NCBI GenBank assembly: GCA_027483445.1 | Contig: JAIXUS010000005.1 | Coordinates: 255,628 to 319,627, forward strand | DNA: 64,000 bases | Direction of reading: 5' to 3' | From: Bacteroidota bacterium | GTDB taxonomy: Bacteria; Bacteroidota; Bacteroidia; M30B66 | Shown here: in pieces, positions 1-8,659 of the stretch | Position numbering within the stretch: the stretch's first letter is position 1 | Layout: each line of letters opens with the position of its first letter | Program-made: the position numbers and the translations under genes | Notes under the pieces: model-generated | What the model was told of the DNA's origin: nothing | The model's input: only the letters and a program-made list of their open reading frames with translations | The model's database searches: none

Positions 1-344
1 CGCGTTTCTCCGGCTTGTTCGGCAGTTGGAGAAACCATATTGGCATTGAGAAAACGCATCCTCAGGGCGTGACTTTGAATGAGGTAGTCTTCAGCATGAA
101 GTCCCTGCTGATGCTCGTGCTCGTGCCCATGCAGGTGTCGCAAAGCTTCCGCGTCGTGCATCACGTAGGTGAGTGCATCTCTCTCGAGAAACAAAGCGCC
201 ATTGGGAAGCGTCATTCTGTATTTTACGGCCTCAGGCCATTGGCCGGCGTTGGGAATGAAACCACTTTGGTATCCGCCTGCATAACCTTGAATGGCTAGG
301 AAAAGCAGAAAAACCGACAATCGTTGAAGTATGTTTTGAAACAT
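1..344 (-). CDS. DUF7948-type surface protein, N-terminal part (cut by window edge)
   Basis: The minus strand opens with ATG at 342-344 and stays open to the window edge, giving about 114 residues. The start carries a signal peptide (hydrophobic VFLLFLAIQGYAG around residues 11-23). It is followed by a segment close in pattern to the next gene downstream of it in the sequence (393-3917): FIPNAGQWPEAVKYR against FEENKGQWSQVVRFR, a histidine-rich stretch (HGHEHEHQQG), then HALRMRFLNA against HAFKMRFLNA. It is therefore a tandem paralogue of that DUF7948/SBBP-repeat protein. The rest of the protein, including any T9SS sorting domain, lies outside the window. Function is unknown; family members are secreted and probably surface attached. 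Confidence 0.8.
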   Translation of the reverse strand, partial: MFQNILQRLSVFLLFLAIQGYAGGYQSGFIPNAGQWPEAVKYRMTLPNGALFLERDALTYVMHDAEALRHLHGHEHEHQQGLHAEDYLIQSHALRMRFLNANMVSPTAEQAGET

Positions 345-392
345 CGTCGCGAACTAACTAGAAGCAACGAATTTACAAAGCTTCACTTACAA

Positions 393-3300
393 TTAACGTT
401 GTAAGCTCACGGTTCCTTCTTGTTTTTTTCCTCTGCCTTCGAAAAGGTAAAAATAGGTGCCCTCCGGCATTTCTACACCGGTATCGCTCAGTCCGTCCCA
501 ACAGCCATCGGGCTGCTCATTTCGCTCCCAGATTTTCTTGCCCCAACGGTCGTAAATAATCAAACTGCTGCAAGGGATAAAATTCTTGTCGTCGGGAGGT
601 GGAAGGTTTCGCAACGCCGGACTAAAGCAATCGTTCAGGCCATCGCCGTTGGGCGAAAAGGCATTCGAATTATTTACTGTGTAGTAAAACTCGAGGTCTT
701 CGAGTGGTTGTTTGAATTCGAGGGTGTCGCTACAAACGGGATTGCTCACGATGAGGGTCATCAGGAGTGTGTCGCCGTAAGGGTAGGTAATTGTTGGGTT
801 GATGGCTGCCGTGTCGCCGCTGCCATTGTTAAAGTCCCAGCTGAACGTTTCGGCCAGTTCAGAAAGGTTGGTGATGGCCAAACGTACCTCTGTGCATCCG
901 GCGATGACTTCAGTTTCGAGTTTCGCCAGTGGTGCGCCGGGCGGAATGTAAACCTGCAGGCTATCGCGGCCCGGACAACCGTTGGTGCTGTCGACCGGAA
1001 TGCGAAGGACTGCAAAAACGGTGCTTTCATCTACTGCTGCAAGCGGATTCGGAAGTGTGGCATTGTTCAGTGGTGTGGCCGGACTCCAGGTATACGTGTA
1101 ATCGATTGTATTGGCGGGTAAGCCAATCTCAACTTCTTGGCCTCTACAGATGTTCAAATCGGGGCCGGCATAAACAGAGTCGGTAAGCACCCTCACAAAC
1201 TGAGAGATGGTGTCGGCACAGTTTGCCAGTGAAAGTAAAAGGATATAGTTGGTGTTCTCAGGCGGGCTCGCAGGAGTATACTGCTCATTTGGCCTATCGA
1301 GGCCTGTTGTAGGCGTCCATTGTGGCTGGTAATACGGATCAATGGGAAAGGTTGGACCAATGTTTATTTTGTCGAGAAGGCAAACCTCGAGAGAATCAAA
1401 AACATCAAAAGTAGAGTTCACTACGCGGATCAACTTGTAAAAAGTATCTACTACATTACAGCTGTTCTCGTTTTCGGCAATGAGTTGCACCTGATACAAG
1501 CCGGGTGTGTTGAAAGAGTAATTGGGGTTTTCGTCGGTAGAAACTTGACTACCGTTGATGAACCAGCGGTACTCAAGCGCATTGTTGGAGGTGTTGTTAA
1601 AGGCTACATCGAATGGTGCGCAGCCAATAGTTTCGGAGGTGAATGCGGCAACAGTTGCCGGAAGTTGGAAGTCAAATTTAAATACAGCGTTATTGCAACC
1701 ACTTGAAGAGCCGTTCAAATTCGACCAAACGCCCGGTGTTGTGGGGAAGTCATCGCGCCCGCCGCAACCCGCGCAAACAGCCTGATGCATCACACCTCTC
1801 CGGTCGAAACGACTGGTGCCACCGTCGACGTGTTCAGAGCTGGTTGGGCCGCCAAAGAAGGAGGCGTACACCAGTTCCTGATCCGCTTCGTTAAGCACGA
1901 GGAGGTAAAAATCGTTGTTGTCGGTGGTGGTTTGGAAGGCCGTATCGGAAACCGTGAGGCCGTTTGTGCCGCCGAATTGATTGCCATCGGGTGAGGCGTT
2001 AGACGAGCCTCCCCAGCCGGCCAAAAATATCTGACCGCAAATGTCTACTGTGAATGCCGTAGGCGAAATATCAGGTTTTGCAGCGCCTCTTCCAAAGGAG
2101 GTTGACCAAATTCGTGAATCAAGTGAATTGCTGAAACGTGAGATGAATTGTTTGCCGTTGGGCTCTGCAAAGGTGAAGCCGTTTTGGTAAAAATCTCCGC
2201 CCTTCTCGGTCTGACCAAATACGTAGATGTTGTTCATTCGATCAAGGGCCAGAAGATAAATCTGGTCATACACATCGGTTCCGTAATAGGTTGAGGCCAG
2301 CAGTTGCTGACCGTTGGCACTAACTGTGGCGATAAAGCCATCGGACTGGCCTCCTCCATTGCTAGGTTGGTAGCTGTCGCCTTCCATTGGAAAGTCGAGC
2401 GATACTGTACCACCTGCTACATAGACTTTTGTATTGCGGTCGATGCTCAAGGCGAAAATGCCATCAGCGGCTGAGCCGCCCATGAAACTACCCCAAAGAA
2501 GACTGCTGAGGTTTTCGTTGAACTTAGCCAGCATTCCATCCTGGGAGCCTCCACCATATTGCGATTGAAAGCCATTGCCCGGAACCGGAAAGTCGGGCGA
2601 AGTGGTGCTACAGCCAATAATTACGTTGTTGTTGATGTCAATGGCGATTCCACCCCGGGCTTCGTCGGCATAATTGTACCTAAGTTGAGACGCCACATTT
2701 AAACCATCGTTGGAGGTGCCGCCAATAAGTGTTGAGGCCAAGAGCGTATTTCCACTGTCGGAAAACCGAGAAATAAAAAGGTCGGTGCCACTGTCGAAGG
2801 TTATACCGTTGCGTAAAATGCTTACCTGGTTGCCCCCTTTGAAGCTGCGTGAATACGCGCTGGCTGTGGTGGGGAAATCGGAGCTGCCTGTTGTACCAAA
2901 AACGAAGAGTTCGTTCGAGGTACTCACAATTAAACTTTGCGGAAGTTCGTTTCCGGCTCCACCAAGATAGGTTGCAAACATTCGCTCTCCGGTTTGCGAA
3001 AATTTCATAATACCGATGTCGCAAGGTCTGCTGCCGTCGCCGCCAATGTAGGTATTCTGCCAGGCGCCGGGTGTTACCGGAAATCCTAATCCGAAAACCA
3101 CACCGGCCGAGTAGGTGTTTCCGGCCTGGTCATAGGTGGCTGTAAACCCCCAATTGTCGGCTGAAGAACCTGTGAATGAGCCAAATACAAGTTGAGGGTC
3201 GATAACTAATGGGTGTTTGCTATCGTATTTGCCTAAGTTGAAACGTACCTTTTGTTGCTCCAGGCTGAATTCGCAATTTACTGGATAACGCTTCCCATCA

Positions 3301-3917
3301 ATTTCCTGCCAGGCCACCGGCGCTTGTTCTACCAGCGTTCCCACAGAGGTAACAAGATGGAGTTCTCCCTTTTTTAAGTCTAGCTTACTTAAGCCGTCGT
3401 AAGCCATGGCAATTTGTTTGGGGTTGGCTTCCGGATCTACAAGAAAATCGTATTTAAGTCCATTCGCATTTGAGTACATGCACACCGAAATGCCGGGGTA
3501 TAGCTGCTTCCAGGAAACAGTTCCATACGCTTTCACCTGCGATGCCCAATGCCGTGAGTCACTCCCAAGATAATAATTGCTGTAGCCTTTACGTGGTTGT
3601 TCTCCTTCTACGCGGGTAGATGGAAGAGCGTTGAGAAAGCGCATTTTGAACGCGTGGCCGCTGATGGCCTTTTCGTGTGCATGGTGCTCTTCATGCCCTT
3701 GGTGAGAATGCCCATGTTGATGTTTTTCTTGATTGTGGAAGTTCCACGTAATTCCATGTTGTTCGATAAAACAGGCACCCGAAGGGACATCCGCGCGAAA
3801 GCGCACCACCTGCGACCATTGGCCTTTGTTTTCCTCAAAACGCACACCTGCCTCTTGCCCTAAAACAACAGAGAAACCAATACTCAGAAAGAATAGCAGA
3901 GTAAGGGATTTTGGCAT
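393..3917 (-). CDS. DUF7948/SBBP-repeat protein with PKD and gliding-motility C-terminal domain
   Basis: A 1174-residue secreted protein. A signal peptide (LTLLFFLSIGFSVVLG) is followed by a DUF7948-like N-terminal domain (ENKGQWSQVVRFRAD, KQLYPGISVCMYSN) containing a histidine-rich insert at about residues 65-85. Repeated beta-propeller-like SBBP segments (patterns such as YLGGAGNELPQS, FMGGSAADGI, YYGTDVYDQIY) run to about residue 740. A PKD domain follows (FTSETIGCAPFDVAFNNTS). The last 90 residues are a gliding-motility-associated C-terminal domain (NAFSPNGDGLNDCF ... IYDRWGKKIWE ... GTYFYLFEG), the signal for T9SS export and cell-surface attachment. The neighbouring partial gene at 1-344 is a paralogue, so this is a tandem pair. 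Cargo role (adhesion, matrix) is inferred only. Confidence 0.88.
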   Translation of the reverse strand: MPKSLTLLFFLSIGFSVVLGQEAGVRFEENKGQWSQVVRFRADVPSGACFIEQHGITWNFHNQEKHQHGHSHQGHEEHHAHEKAISGHAFKMRFLNALPSTRVEGEQPRKGYSNYYLGSDSRHWASQVKAYGTVSWKQLYPGISVCMYSNANGLKYDFLVDPEANPKQIAMAYDGLSKLDLKKGELHLVTSVGTLVEQAPVAWQEIDGKRYPVNCEFSLEQQKVRFNLGKYDSKHPLVIDPQLVFGSFTGSSADNWGFTATYDQAGNTYSAGVVFGLGFPVTPGAWQNTYIGGDGSRPCDIGIMKFSQTGERMFATYLGGAGNELPQSLIVSTSNELFVFGTTGSSDFPTTASAYSRSFKGGNQVSILRNGITFDSGTDLFISRFSDSGNTLLASTLIGGTSNDGLNVASQLRYNYADEARGGIAIDINNNVIIGCSTTSPDFPVPGNGFQSQYGGGSQDGMLAKFNENLSSLLWGSFMGGSAADGIFALSIDRNTKVYVAGGTVSLDFPMEGDSYQPSNGGGQSDGFIATVSANGQQLLASTYYGTDVYDQIYLLALDRMNNIYVFGQTEKGGDFYQNGFTFAEPNGKQFISRFSNSLDSRIWSTSFGRGAAKPDISPTAFTVDICGQIFLAGWGGSSNASPDGNQFGGTNGLTVSDTAFQTTTDNNDFYLLVLNEADQELVYASFFGGPTSSEHVDGGTSRFDRRGVMHQAVCAGCGGRDDFPTTPGVWSNLNGSSSGCNNAVFKFDFQLPATVAAFTSETIGCAPFDVAFNNTSNNALEYRWFINGSQVSTDENPNYSFNTPGLYQVQLIAENENSCNVVDTFYKLIRVVNSTFDVFDSLEVCLLDKINIGPTFPIDPYYQPQWTPTTGLDRPNEQYTPASPPENTNYILLLSLANCADTISQFVRVLTDSVYAGPDLNICRGQEVEIGLPANTIDYTYTWSPATPLNNATLPNPLAAVDESTVFAVLRIPVDSTNGCPGRDSLQVYIPPGAPLAKLETEVIAGCTEVRLAITNLSELAETFSWDFNNGSGDTAAINPTITYPYGDTLLMTLIVSNPVCSDTLEFKQPLEDLEFYYTVNNSNAFSPNGDGLNDCFSPALRNLPPPDDKNFIPCSSLIIYDRWGKKIWERNEQPDGCWDGLSDTGVEMPEGTYFYLFEGRGKKQEGTVSLQR

Positions 3918-3965
3918 GCAGTGGTTTGCGATGAAGTATTTGCAAGCCCTTACGAAATTGAAGGA

Positions 3966-5078
3966 CTAGGGTTGATGAATCATTACGGGTAAAGCTTTTT
4001 TCCAACCCCGGGGAGATGTAATATTTAAGGAATAAACTCCCGATGAGAGGTTGAGTGAATGAAGTGGAATGAGCTCCATTGCAGTTCCGGCCGATACGCG
4101 ACGCTCTGCAGTGTAAACAACTCGTCCTTGAAGGTCGCTCAGCGTGTATGTAAGGTTTTCGGCTCGATTTATTTCTGCATTCACCACCAATAGTTCAGTA
4201 GCCGGATTGGGGTAAACCTGAATGTTGGTAACTGAGGTTTCGGGCACAGAAAGGTTCGATTGAGGGTTCGCACGGTAAACAATGCGGCTAACGATTTCCT
4301 GACCAAAAATGCTGTTCGCTGTGACTTCCATCAGGGGCCAGCCAAAACCTGGAGCCATAAATTTATATTTCACCTCAGTAGCTTGCGGAAGATTCAATCC
4401 AAACCCCAGTTGATCTACATACACCGAGTCTCGGTATTGAAGGGTTGATTTCAGGCGAATTACATTTTCGTAAGTTCCGGAGGGCAGGATTAAGGTACCT
4501 GTTCCATCGGCAATGTTTTCGCGGCTTGCCACTCTCCCGTAGGATCCCAACGAAGGAATTCCGATTTGGTAATTGTAACTCGATGAACCTGTGGTATTCA
4601 GGTTAAGGGGCAAGGGTACCAGTTCATCCACACCGTCGTTGTAGGGAATAGGAATTGGAAAGCCATTTACACTTGCTCCAAAGCCTGTTTGGGTGAAGGC
4701 ATCATTGTCGCGGTGGTAAAAGTTAAATACGTCTTCGAGGCTTACACCAAGTTGTGAGGGGAGTGGAATAGGGAAGGGGTCAGATTTGGCGATTTGCGCA
4801 TAGTTTGGCGAAAACGGCAAGCCAAATACGAAGCTGTAGGTAATCTCAGTGGATCCGGTATTTACAAACTCATCAACGTAGGTAGAGTTAGGACTGAGGT
4901 CGCTAAAATCCCAGGTTTGATTTTGACCTCCATTTCCAACGTCGAATCCGAAGCCGGGATTAGATACCGCAAAGCGGATGGTATCTCCGGCGCCGGGAAA
5001 GTCGTTAATGGTGATTTGTGCGTTGAGCCGACTCAGGAAAAGGCTGAGGCATGCTGCAAAGATGTAGCTGTTTTTCAT
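3966..5078 (-). CDS. T9SS type A sorting domain-containing protein
   Basis: A 370-residue protein starting with a signal peptide (SYIFAACLSLFLSRLNAQ). The central part is beta-rich with no recognised catalytic motif (NQTWDFSDLSPNSTY near residue 60 is typical of secreted Bacteroidota proteins of unknown function). The last 80 residues form a type A secretion domain: VYPNPATELLVVNA, YTLSDLQGRVVYTAE, LSSGVYSLNI. Export by the type IX system to the cell surface or medium is inferred from this domain. It lies 48 bases upstream, in the direction of transcription, of the 393-3917 gene, so co-transcription is possible. The substrate or partner is unknown. Confidence 0.82.
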   Translation of the reverse strand: MKNSYIFAACLSLFLSRLNAQITINDFPGAGDTIRFAVSNPGFGFDVGNGGQNQTWDFSDLSPNSTYVDEFVNTGSTEITYSFVFGLPFSPNYAQIAKSDPFPIPLPSQLGVSLEDVFNFYHRDNDAFTQTGFGASVNGFPIPIPYNDGVDELVPLPLNLNTTGSSSYNYQIGIPSLGSYGRVASRENIADGTGTLILPSGTYENVIRLKSTLQYRDSVYVDQLGFGLNLPQATEVKYKFMAPGFGWPLMEVTANSIFGQEIVSRIVYRANPQSNLSVPETSVTNIQVYPNPATELLVVNAEINRAENLTYTLSDLQGRVVYTAERRVSAGTAMELIPLHSLNLSSGVYSLNITSPRGWKKALPVMIHQP

Positions 5079-5121
5079 GAATTGATAAGCTTTGCAATGT
5101 AGTGCAAAAGCACATCAATTG

Positions 5122-5583
5122 CTACCAGTATTTCATTTTTACCTGTTGAACAGTTACACTATTCGTAACCGTTACAGCTGCCGCCTGAAACGAAGGAGGT
5201 CCCGCCGTACCCATGGCTTGTCGCGAGAAACAGAAACCCTCTTTGGGGATGCCAAACAAGCCCTTGTCGAGTTTTTGATTGTCGTTTTCGTCGTGCACTA
5301 TTCCAAAAGCATAACTCCCCGGAGGCAAGTCGACAATGTTAATTTTCATGGTTCCTTGCTCTGCCTTGAGCCGAAACTTGCGAAACGCGTTCTCTCTGTT
5401 GTCGGGGAAGCCATCCTGACTATTGAATAAAGCCAGTAAAAGATAGCCGTTGCTATTGCGCAAACCACTGACCTCGACGAATATGGAGCCCTTTGCAGAG
5501 GGTAAGTCATTGTCTGGCGAAGACTCCGAACCCGTTTGAGCAGCATTTAACATAAGCAACGCAAGAAGAAAGGAATAAATCAT
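5122..5583 (-). CDS. DUF2141 domain-containing secreted protein
   Basis: A 153-residue protein with an N-terminal signal peptide (FLLALLMLNAAQTGS) and a DUF2141 domain over the remaining length. Recognisable family patterns are IFVEVSGLRNSNGYLLLALF, IVDLPPGSYAFGIVHDEN and DENDNQKLDKGLFGIPKEG, with the acidic DENDNQKLD stretch that is typical of this family. DUF2141 proteins are small, probably periplasmic or exported beta-sandwich proteins; no biochemical function is established as far as I know. It lies just upstream of the type A protein at 3966-5078 on the same strand (43 bases between them). A TATATTGG box sits immediately before the start but has no matching -33 element. Confidence 0.85.
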   Translation of the reverse strand: MIYSFLLALLMLNAAQTGSESSPDNDLPSAKGSIFVEVSGLRNSNGYLLLALFNSQDGFPDNRENAFRKFRLKAEQGTMKINIVDLPPGSYAFGIVHDENDNQKLDKGLFGIPKEGFCFSRQAMGTAGPPSFQAAAVTVTNSVTVQQVKMKYW

Positions 5584-5668
5584 CGGCCAATATAACCCAT
5601 AAATGGGCTCTTGGTTTATGGCTGTGGGATTGAATTGAAGCCGATTGTAATTTTTCTTTAAGGTTTGG

Positions 5669-5699
5669 TTTGGGTTTTAATGAATTTATTTTACTTTTA
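5669..5699 (+). promoter_or_regulatory. Bacteroidota-type promoter for the 5724 gene
   Basis: TTTG at 5669-5672 and TACTTTTA at 5692-5699 are separated by 19 bases. This matches the Bacteroidota -33/-7 pattern TTTG-N19-TAnnTTTG with one mismatch. It would start transcription about 20 bases before the ATG at 5724. Confidence 0.5.
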
Positions 5700-5723
5700 G
5701 CAAACTAACTGACGCTAATATTT

Positions 5724-8051
5724 ATGATTATGCGATGTATTTCTACTGCTTTACTTTGTTTCTGTTGCATTGTTATACGCTTAACGCCTTTGTTAGCACA
5801 GAATAATTGCGACAATATTGGTTTTGAGGGCAATAATTTTACCAACTGGCAAGCCAAGGTGGGCGATGCAGGCTGGAACCTTTCCAACTCCAATCCAGTT
5901 AACGGTCGTCATACCATTGTAAGCACGCAGGCTTTAGATCCGTATGGCAATGGTCAGTTGTTTCAAATTTATCCTTTTGGAGAAGGCTATTCGGTTCGTT
6001 TAGGAAATGATCAGTCGGGAGGTTACGCCGAAGGGCTTGATCGCACGGTTCAGGTGACTGCGGAGTCACACTCGTTTTTGATTGCTTATGCTGTGGTTTT
6101 TGAAGACCCCGGTCATGCCGAATATGAGCAGCCCAAGTTTTCATTCGGAGTATACAACCAAAATAATCAGCTCATCCAAGGGCCCTGTTTCGGGTATTCT
6201 GTTGCCGCATCGGCCGATTTACCCGGCTTTCAGAATTCTTTGGTAAACGATACAATCATTTTTCGCGATTGGACCACCATTGCTATCGACCTCTTTGATT
6301 ACATCGGCCAAACTGTTCGTTTTTCGTTTCGAACCGATGATTGCACGCTCGGAGGCCATTTTGGTTATGCTTATTTTGATGTCAAATGCGGCAGAATGGA
6401 AATTGAGGCCCAAAGTTGCAGCAATGGTGAAGTGCTGCTTGCAGTACCCAGTGGTTTTAGTACTTACCAGTGGTCGACCGGCGACACCACCCGAACGATT
6501 AGCATTACCGATGCCGATTCGGGGCAAGTATTTATGGTTGAAGCCTCTACAGAGTTTGGCTGTAGTGTAATTCTCGAGTTTGAATATGGCGCTGATCCAT
6601 TTACCGAGCCTGAAATAAATCTAAGCTCCTTTCTTTGCGACAATCAGGTTTCAGGCGTGTTTACTGCCCCTTCAGGGTATGGTGGCTATCTTTGGTCGAA
6701 TGGCGAAACTTCTGCCACAGCCACATTCGGAGGTTTAAATACCGTTTCTGAAATTAGCGTTCAGCTCTCCAATGGGCCAACATGCGATACAACTATTGTG
6801 ATTCCTATAGAGCCCTCAAGCGTTGTGGTAGAGCCCGTACAAACTATTCAGGTAAGTTTTTGCGCTGAATCTGAAAGTGTGCAGTTAACCGCGCCTTCCA
6901 GTTATGTTGGTTATCAATGGCCCGACTTCTCTGCTACCAGTCAATATGAATACTTGAATCCTTCGGTTGGAGCTACAGTTCAACTTTGGGCCACACCGAA
7001 TAATTCTGTATGTCCCAACTTAATTGAGTACGAGCTTAGCTCAAGCATTCCGGCTAATCCAGATGCATTTATCGAAGTTCCTGTTTGCCTTTTACAAAAC
7101 TCAGTAGCACTCAACAGACCATCGACTATGGTTAGTGGAGAATGGGAGTTTAACAATTCCAATTCGGCGATTGTCTCCTTTCCCAATCCGGTTTATGGCG
7201 ATACAGTATTCATTCATGGAGCCGACAACTCCTCATTTAACTGTCCGCTCAGTACCGGGTTCGTTTTTGTCAAGAAAACACCTTTGCTGCCCGACTCGCT
7301 GTCTAAAACTGTTTTTGCCTGCATTCAAAAGGATACGATTACGCTTGAAGCCGAGCACCCTTTCGATCAGCACTCATGGCAGCCTGGTGGGCAAACTGAT
7401 TCGTCTATTCAAATTATTAACCCTGTGCAAGGTGATGTTTTTAACTTAGACGCTGTAGGAACTGATGATTGCCCTTATTTCAGGTCATTTGAAATTGTAG
7501 GTTTTCCATTACCCGACAGCACAGTTGTTATGGGGCCATTTTGTGAAACGACCGCACGAATCCTTCTTATTGGACCTCCAATAAACTCGAATTATGTTTG
7601 GCTGAATGAAGGTACCCTGTTTTCATCCGGTTCGCCAACAGCCTGGTTAAACGATCCGGAGTCGGGAGCCGAAATTACCGTAGAATTTACCGACACATTA
7701 GGCTGCCGAAATACGTTTAAATACACACTTACACTAAATACTCAACAAACCTCTGTTTTGCTGAACCACACCGATGTTCCTAATGTGTTTAGTCCGGCGA
7801 AGGTAGATGGCTTTAACGATGTATTCCTGTTTCCTTTCAGCAACTACGATACTTTCGACTTGCAGGTTTTTAACCGGTGGGGGCAACCCGTGTTTAACTT
7901 TTCGGGAACAAATGAACTTATTGAATGGGACGGAAAAAAGGATGGTCAAACTCTTCCCGGTGGTACCTATTTTTACAAACTGGGGCTTAGTGCATGCAAT
8001 AGTGATGAAGCCCGCAATTACGAGGGAACGATATTGTTGATGGCCGACTGA
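5724..8051 (+). CDS. Secreted protein with gliding-motility-associated C-terminal domain
   Basis: A 775-residue protein. The signal peptide (TALLCFCCIVIRLTPLLAQ) is followed by a jelly-roll-like N-terminal region (CDNIGFEGNNFTNWQAKVGD), typical of secreted Bacteroidota proteins. Several Ig-like repeats of about 90 residues follow, each carrying YQWSTGD, YLWSNGET or YQWPD and paired cysteines. The last 90 residues are the gliding-motility-associated C-terminal domain (VPNVFSPAKVDGFNDVF, FNRWGQPVF, LPGGTYFYKL), implying T9SS export and surface attachment. It is the only plus-strand gene in the first 8 kb and is divergent from the DUF2141 gene. An adhesive or matrix role is plausible but not shown by the sequence. 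Confidence 0.85.
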   Translation: MIMRCISTALLCFCCIVIRLTPLLAQNNCDNIGFEGNNFTNWQAKVGDAGWNLSNSNPVNGRHTIVSTQALDPYGNGQLFQIYPFGEGYSVRLGNDQSGGYAEGLDRTVQVTAESHSFLIAYAVVFEDPGHAEYEQPKFSFGVYNQNNQLIQGPCFGYSVAASADLPGFQNSLVNDTIIFRDWTTIAIDLFDYIGQTVRFSFRTDDCTLGGHFGYAYFDVKCGRMEIEAQSCSNGEVLLAVPSGFSTYQWSTGDTTRTISITDADSGQVFMVEASTEFGCSVILEFEYGADPFTEPEINLSSFLCDNQVSGVFTAPSGYGGYLWSNGETSATATFGGLNTVSEISVQLSNGPTCDTTIVIPIEPSSVVVEPVQTIQVSFCAESESVQLTAPSSYVGYQWPDFSATSQYEYLNPSVGATVQLWATPNNSVCPNLIEYELSSSIPANPDAFIEVPVCLLQNSVALNRPSTMVSGEWEFNNSNSAIVSFPNPVYGDTVFIHGADNSSFNCPLSTGFVFVKKTPLLPDSLSKTVFACIQKDTITLEAEHPFDQHSWQPGGQTDSSIQIINPVQGDVFNLDAVGTDDCPYFRSFEIVGFPLPDSTVVMGPFCETTARILLIGPPINSNYVWLNEGTLFSSGSPTAWLNDPESGAEITVEFTDTLGCRNTFKYTLTLNTQQTSVLLNHTDVPNVFSPAKVDGFNDVFLFPFSNYDTFDLQVFNRWGQPVFNFSGTNELIEWDGKKDGQTLPGGTYFYKLGLSACNSDEARNYEGTILLMAD

Positions 8052-8403
8052 TTTACCTTCACTGTTTTATGTGCATTTGACGCACTTTTATTCTGATGAT
8101 CAATCGTTGTCGGTGTTGCAATCCAATAAACCCCAATATTGAGGTATGGGCCCTGTTTATTGCCCTTTGAAAATCCAGAAGTGTTGCAGATGCTGCGTTT
8201 CCAGCCTACGAAGAACTGAACTTCTCCAAAGAAGGCTCTGTAAGGACCTCTCCGGTTGATTGAAATGTGGATTAGTTGGCTAAGAATTATGCACAGTTTA
8301 AGTGCTCTTAATGATGTGGCCAAGTGCTCTTAGGTTGAAAATCTTGAGCCGGAAGTTGTGGTTCTTCAGTTAGGATACTGAAAGCCTTGCGGATATTCCA
8401 TAA
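8052..8403. other. Intergenic region without a convincing gene
   Basis: About 350 bases between the surface-protein gene and the tRNA terminator. The sequence TAAGTGCTCTTA-like direct repeats (8300-8310 and 8322-8332) are the only internal structure seen. A minus-strand open frame of about 100 codons has no start context or family resemblance and overlaps the end of the upstream gene, so it is not called. Confidence 0.5.
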
Positions 8404-8429
8404 AAAAAGCCCTCGATTGAGGGCTTTTT
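8404..8429 (-). terminator. Rho-independent terminator of tRNA-Asp
   Basis: A perfect stem AAAGCCCTC/GAGGGCTTT with a short loop is flanked by A and T runs, directly 3' of the tRNA on the minus strand. The symmetrical A/T flanks mean it could also work for plus-strand transcripts arriving from the gene ending at 8051. Confidence 0.8.
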
Positions 8430-8430
8430 G

Positions 8431-8504
8431 CGGTCCGGACGGGACTCGAACCCGCGACCTCCGCCGTGACAGGGCGGCATTCTAACCAGCTGAACTACCG
8501 AACC
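8431..8504 (-). tRNA. tRNA-Asp (anticodon GTC)
   Basis: The minus strand folds as a 74-base cloverleaf. The acceptor stem is GGTTCGG (8498-8504) with CCGGACC (8432-8438) and discriminator G at 8431. The anticodon arm CCGCC-CTGTCAC-GGCGG gives anticodon GTC, and the T arm contains GGTTCGAGTCC. No CCA end is encoded. It has its own promoter upstream and a strong terminator downstream, so it is a single-gene unit. Confidence 0.95.
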
Positions 8505-8519
8505 ATTGTTCAGGGAGCG

Positions 8520-8550
8520 CAAAAATAGAGTAAATCTCATTCACTCCAAA
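8520..8550 (-). promoter_or_regulatory. Consensus Bacteroidota promoter of tRNA-Asp
   Basis: On the minus strand TTTG (8547-8550) is followed after exactly 19 bases by TATTTTTG (8520-8527), a full match to TTTG-N19-TAnnTTTG. Transcription would start a few bases before the mature tRNA 5' end at 8504. Confidence 0.75.
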
Positions 8551-8659
8551 CTTTGTCCTAAAAAAAAACGGTTCATTGATGCAAGGTTCTGATTTTGTGC
8601 AAATCAGAATTGTTGTGAAAAACCCATGCCGATGCGCTTTTTTGTATTTTGGCCCCATT

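Noticed and set aside
420..1121. 233-codon plus-strand open frame
   Set aside because: Lies fully antisense to the DUF7948 protein, whose C-terminal sorting domain is unmistakable.
8018..8323. 101-codon minus-strand open frame after the 5724-8051 gene
   Set aside because: Overlaps the end of a well-supported gene, has no promoter or family resemblance.
8300..8332. Direct repeat AAGTGCTCTTA, two copies 22 bases apart
   Set aside because: Only two short copies in unremarkable intergenic DNA; no link to a gene or element.
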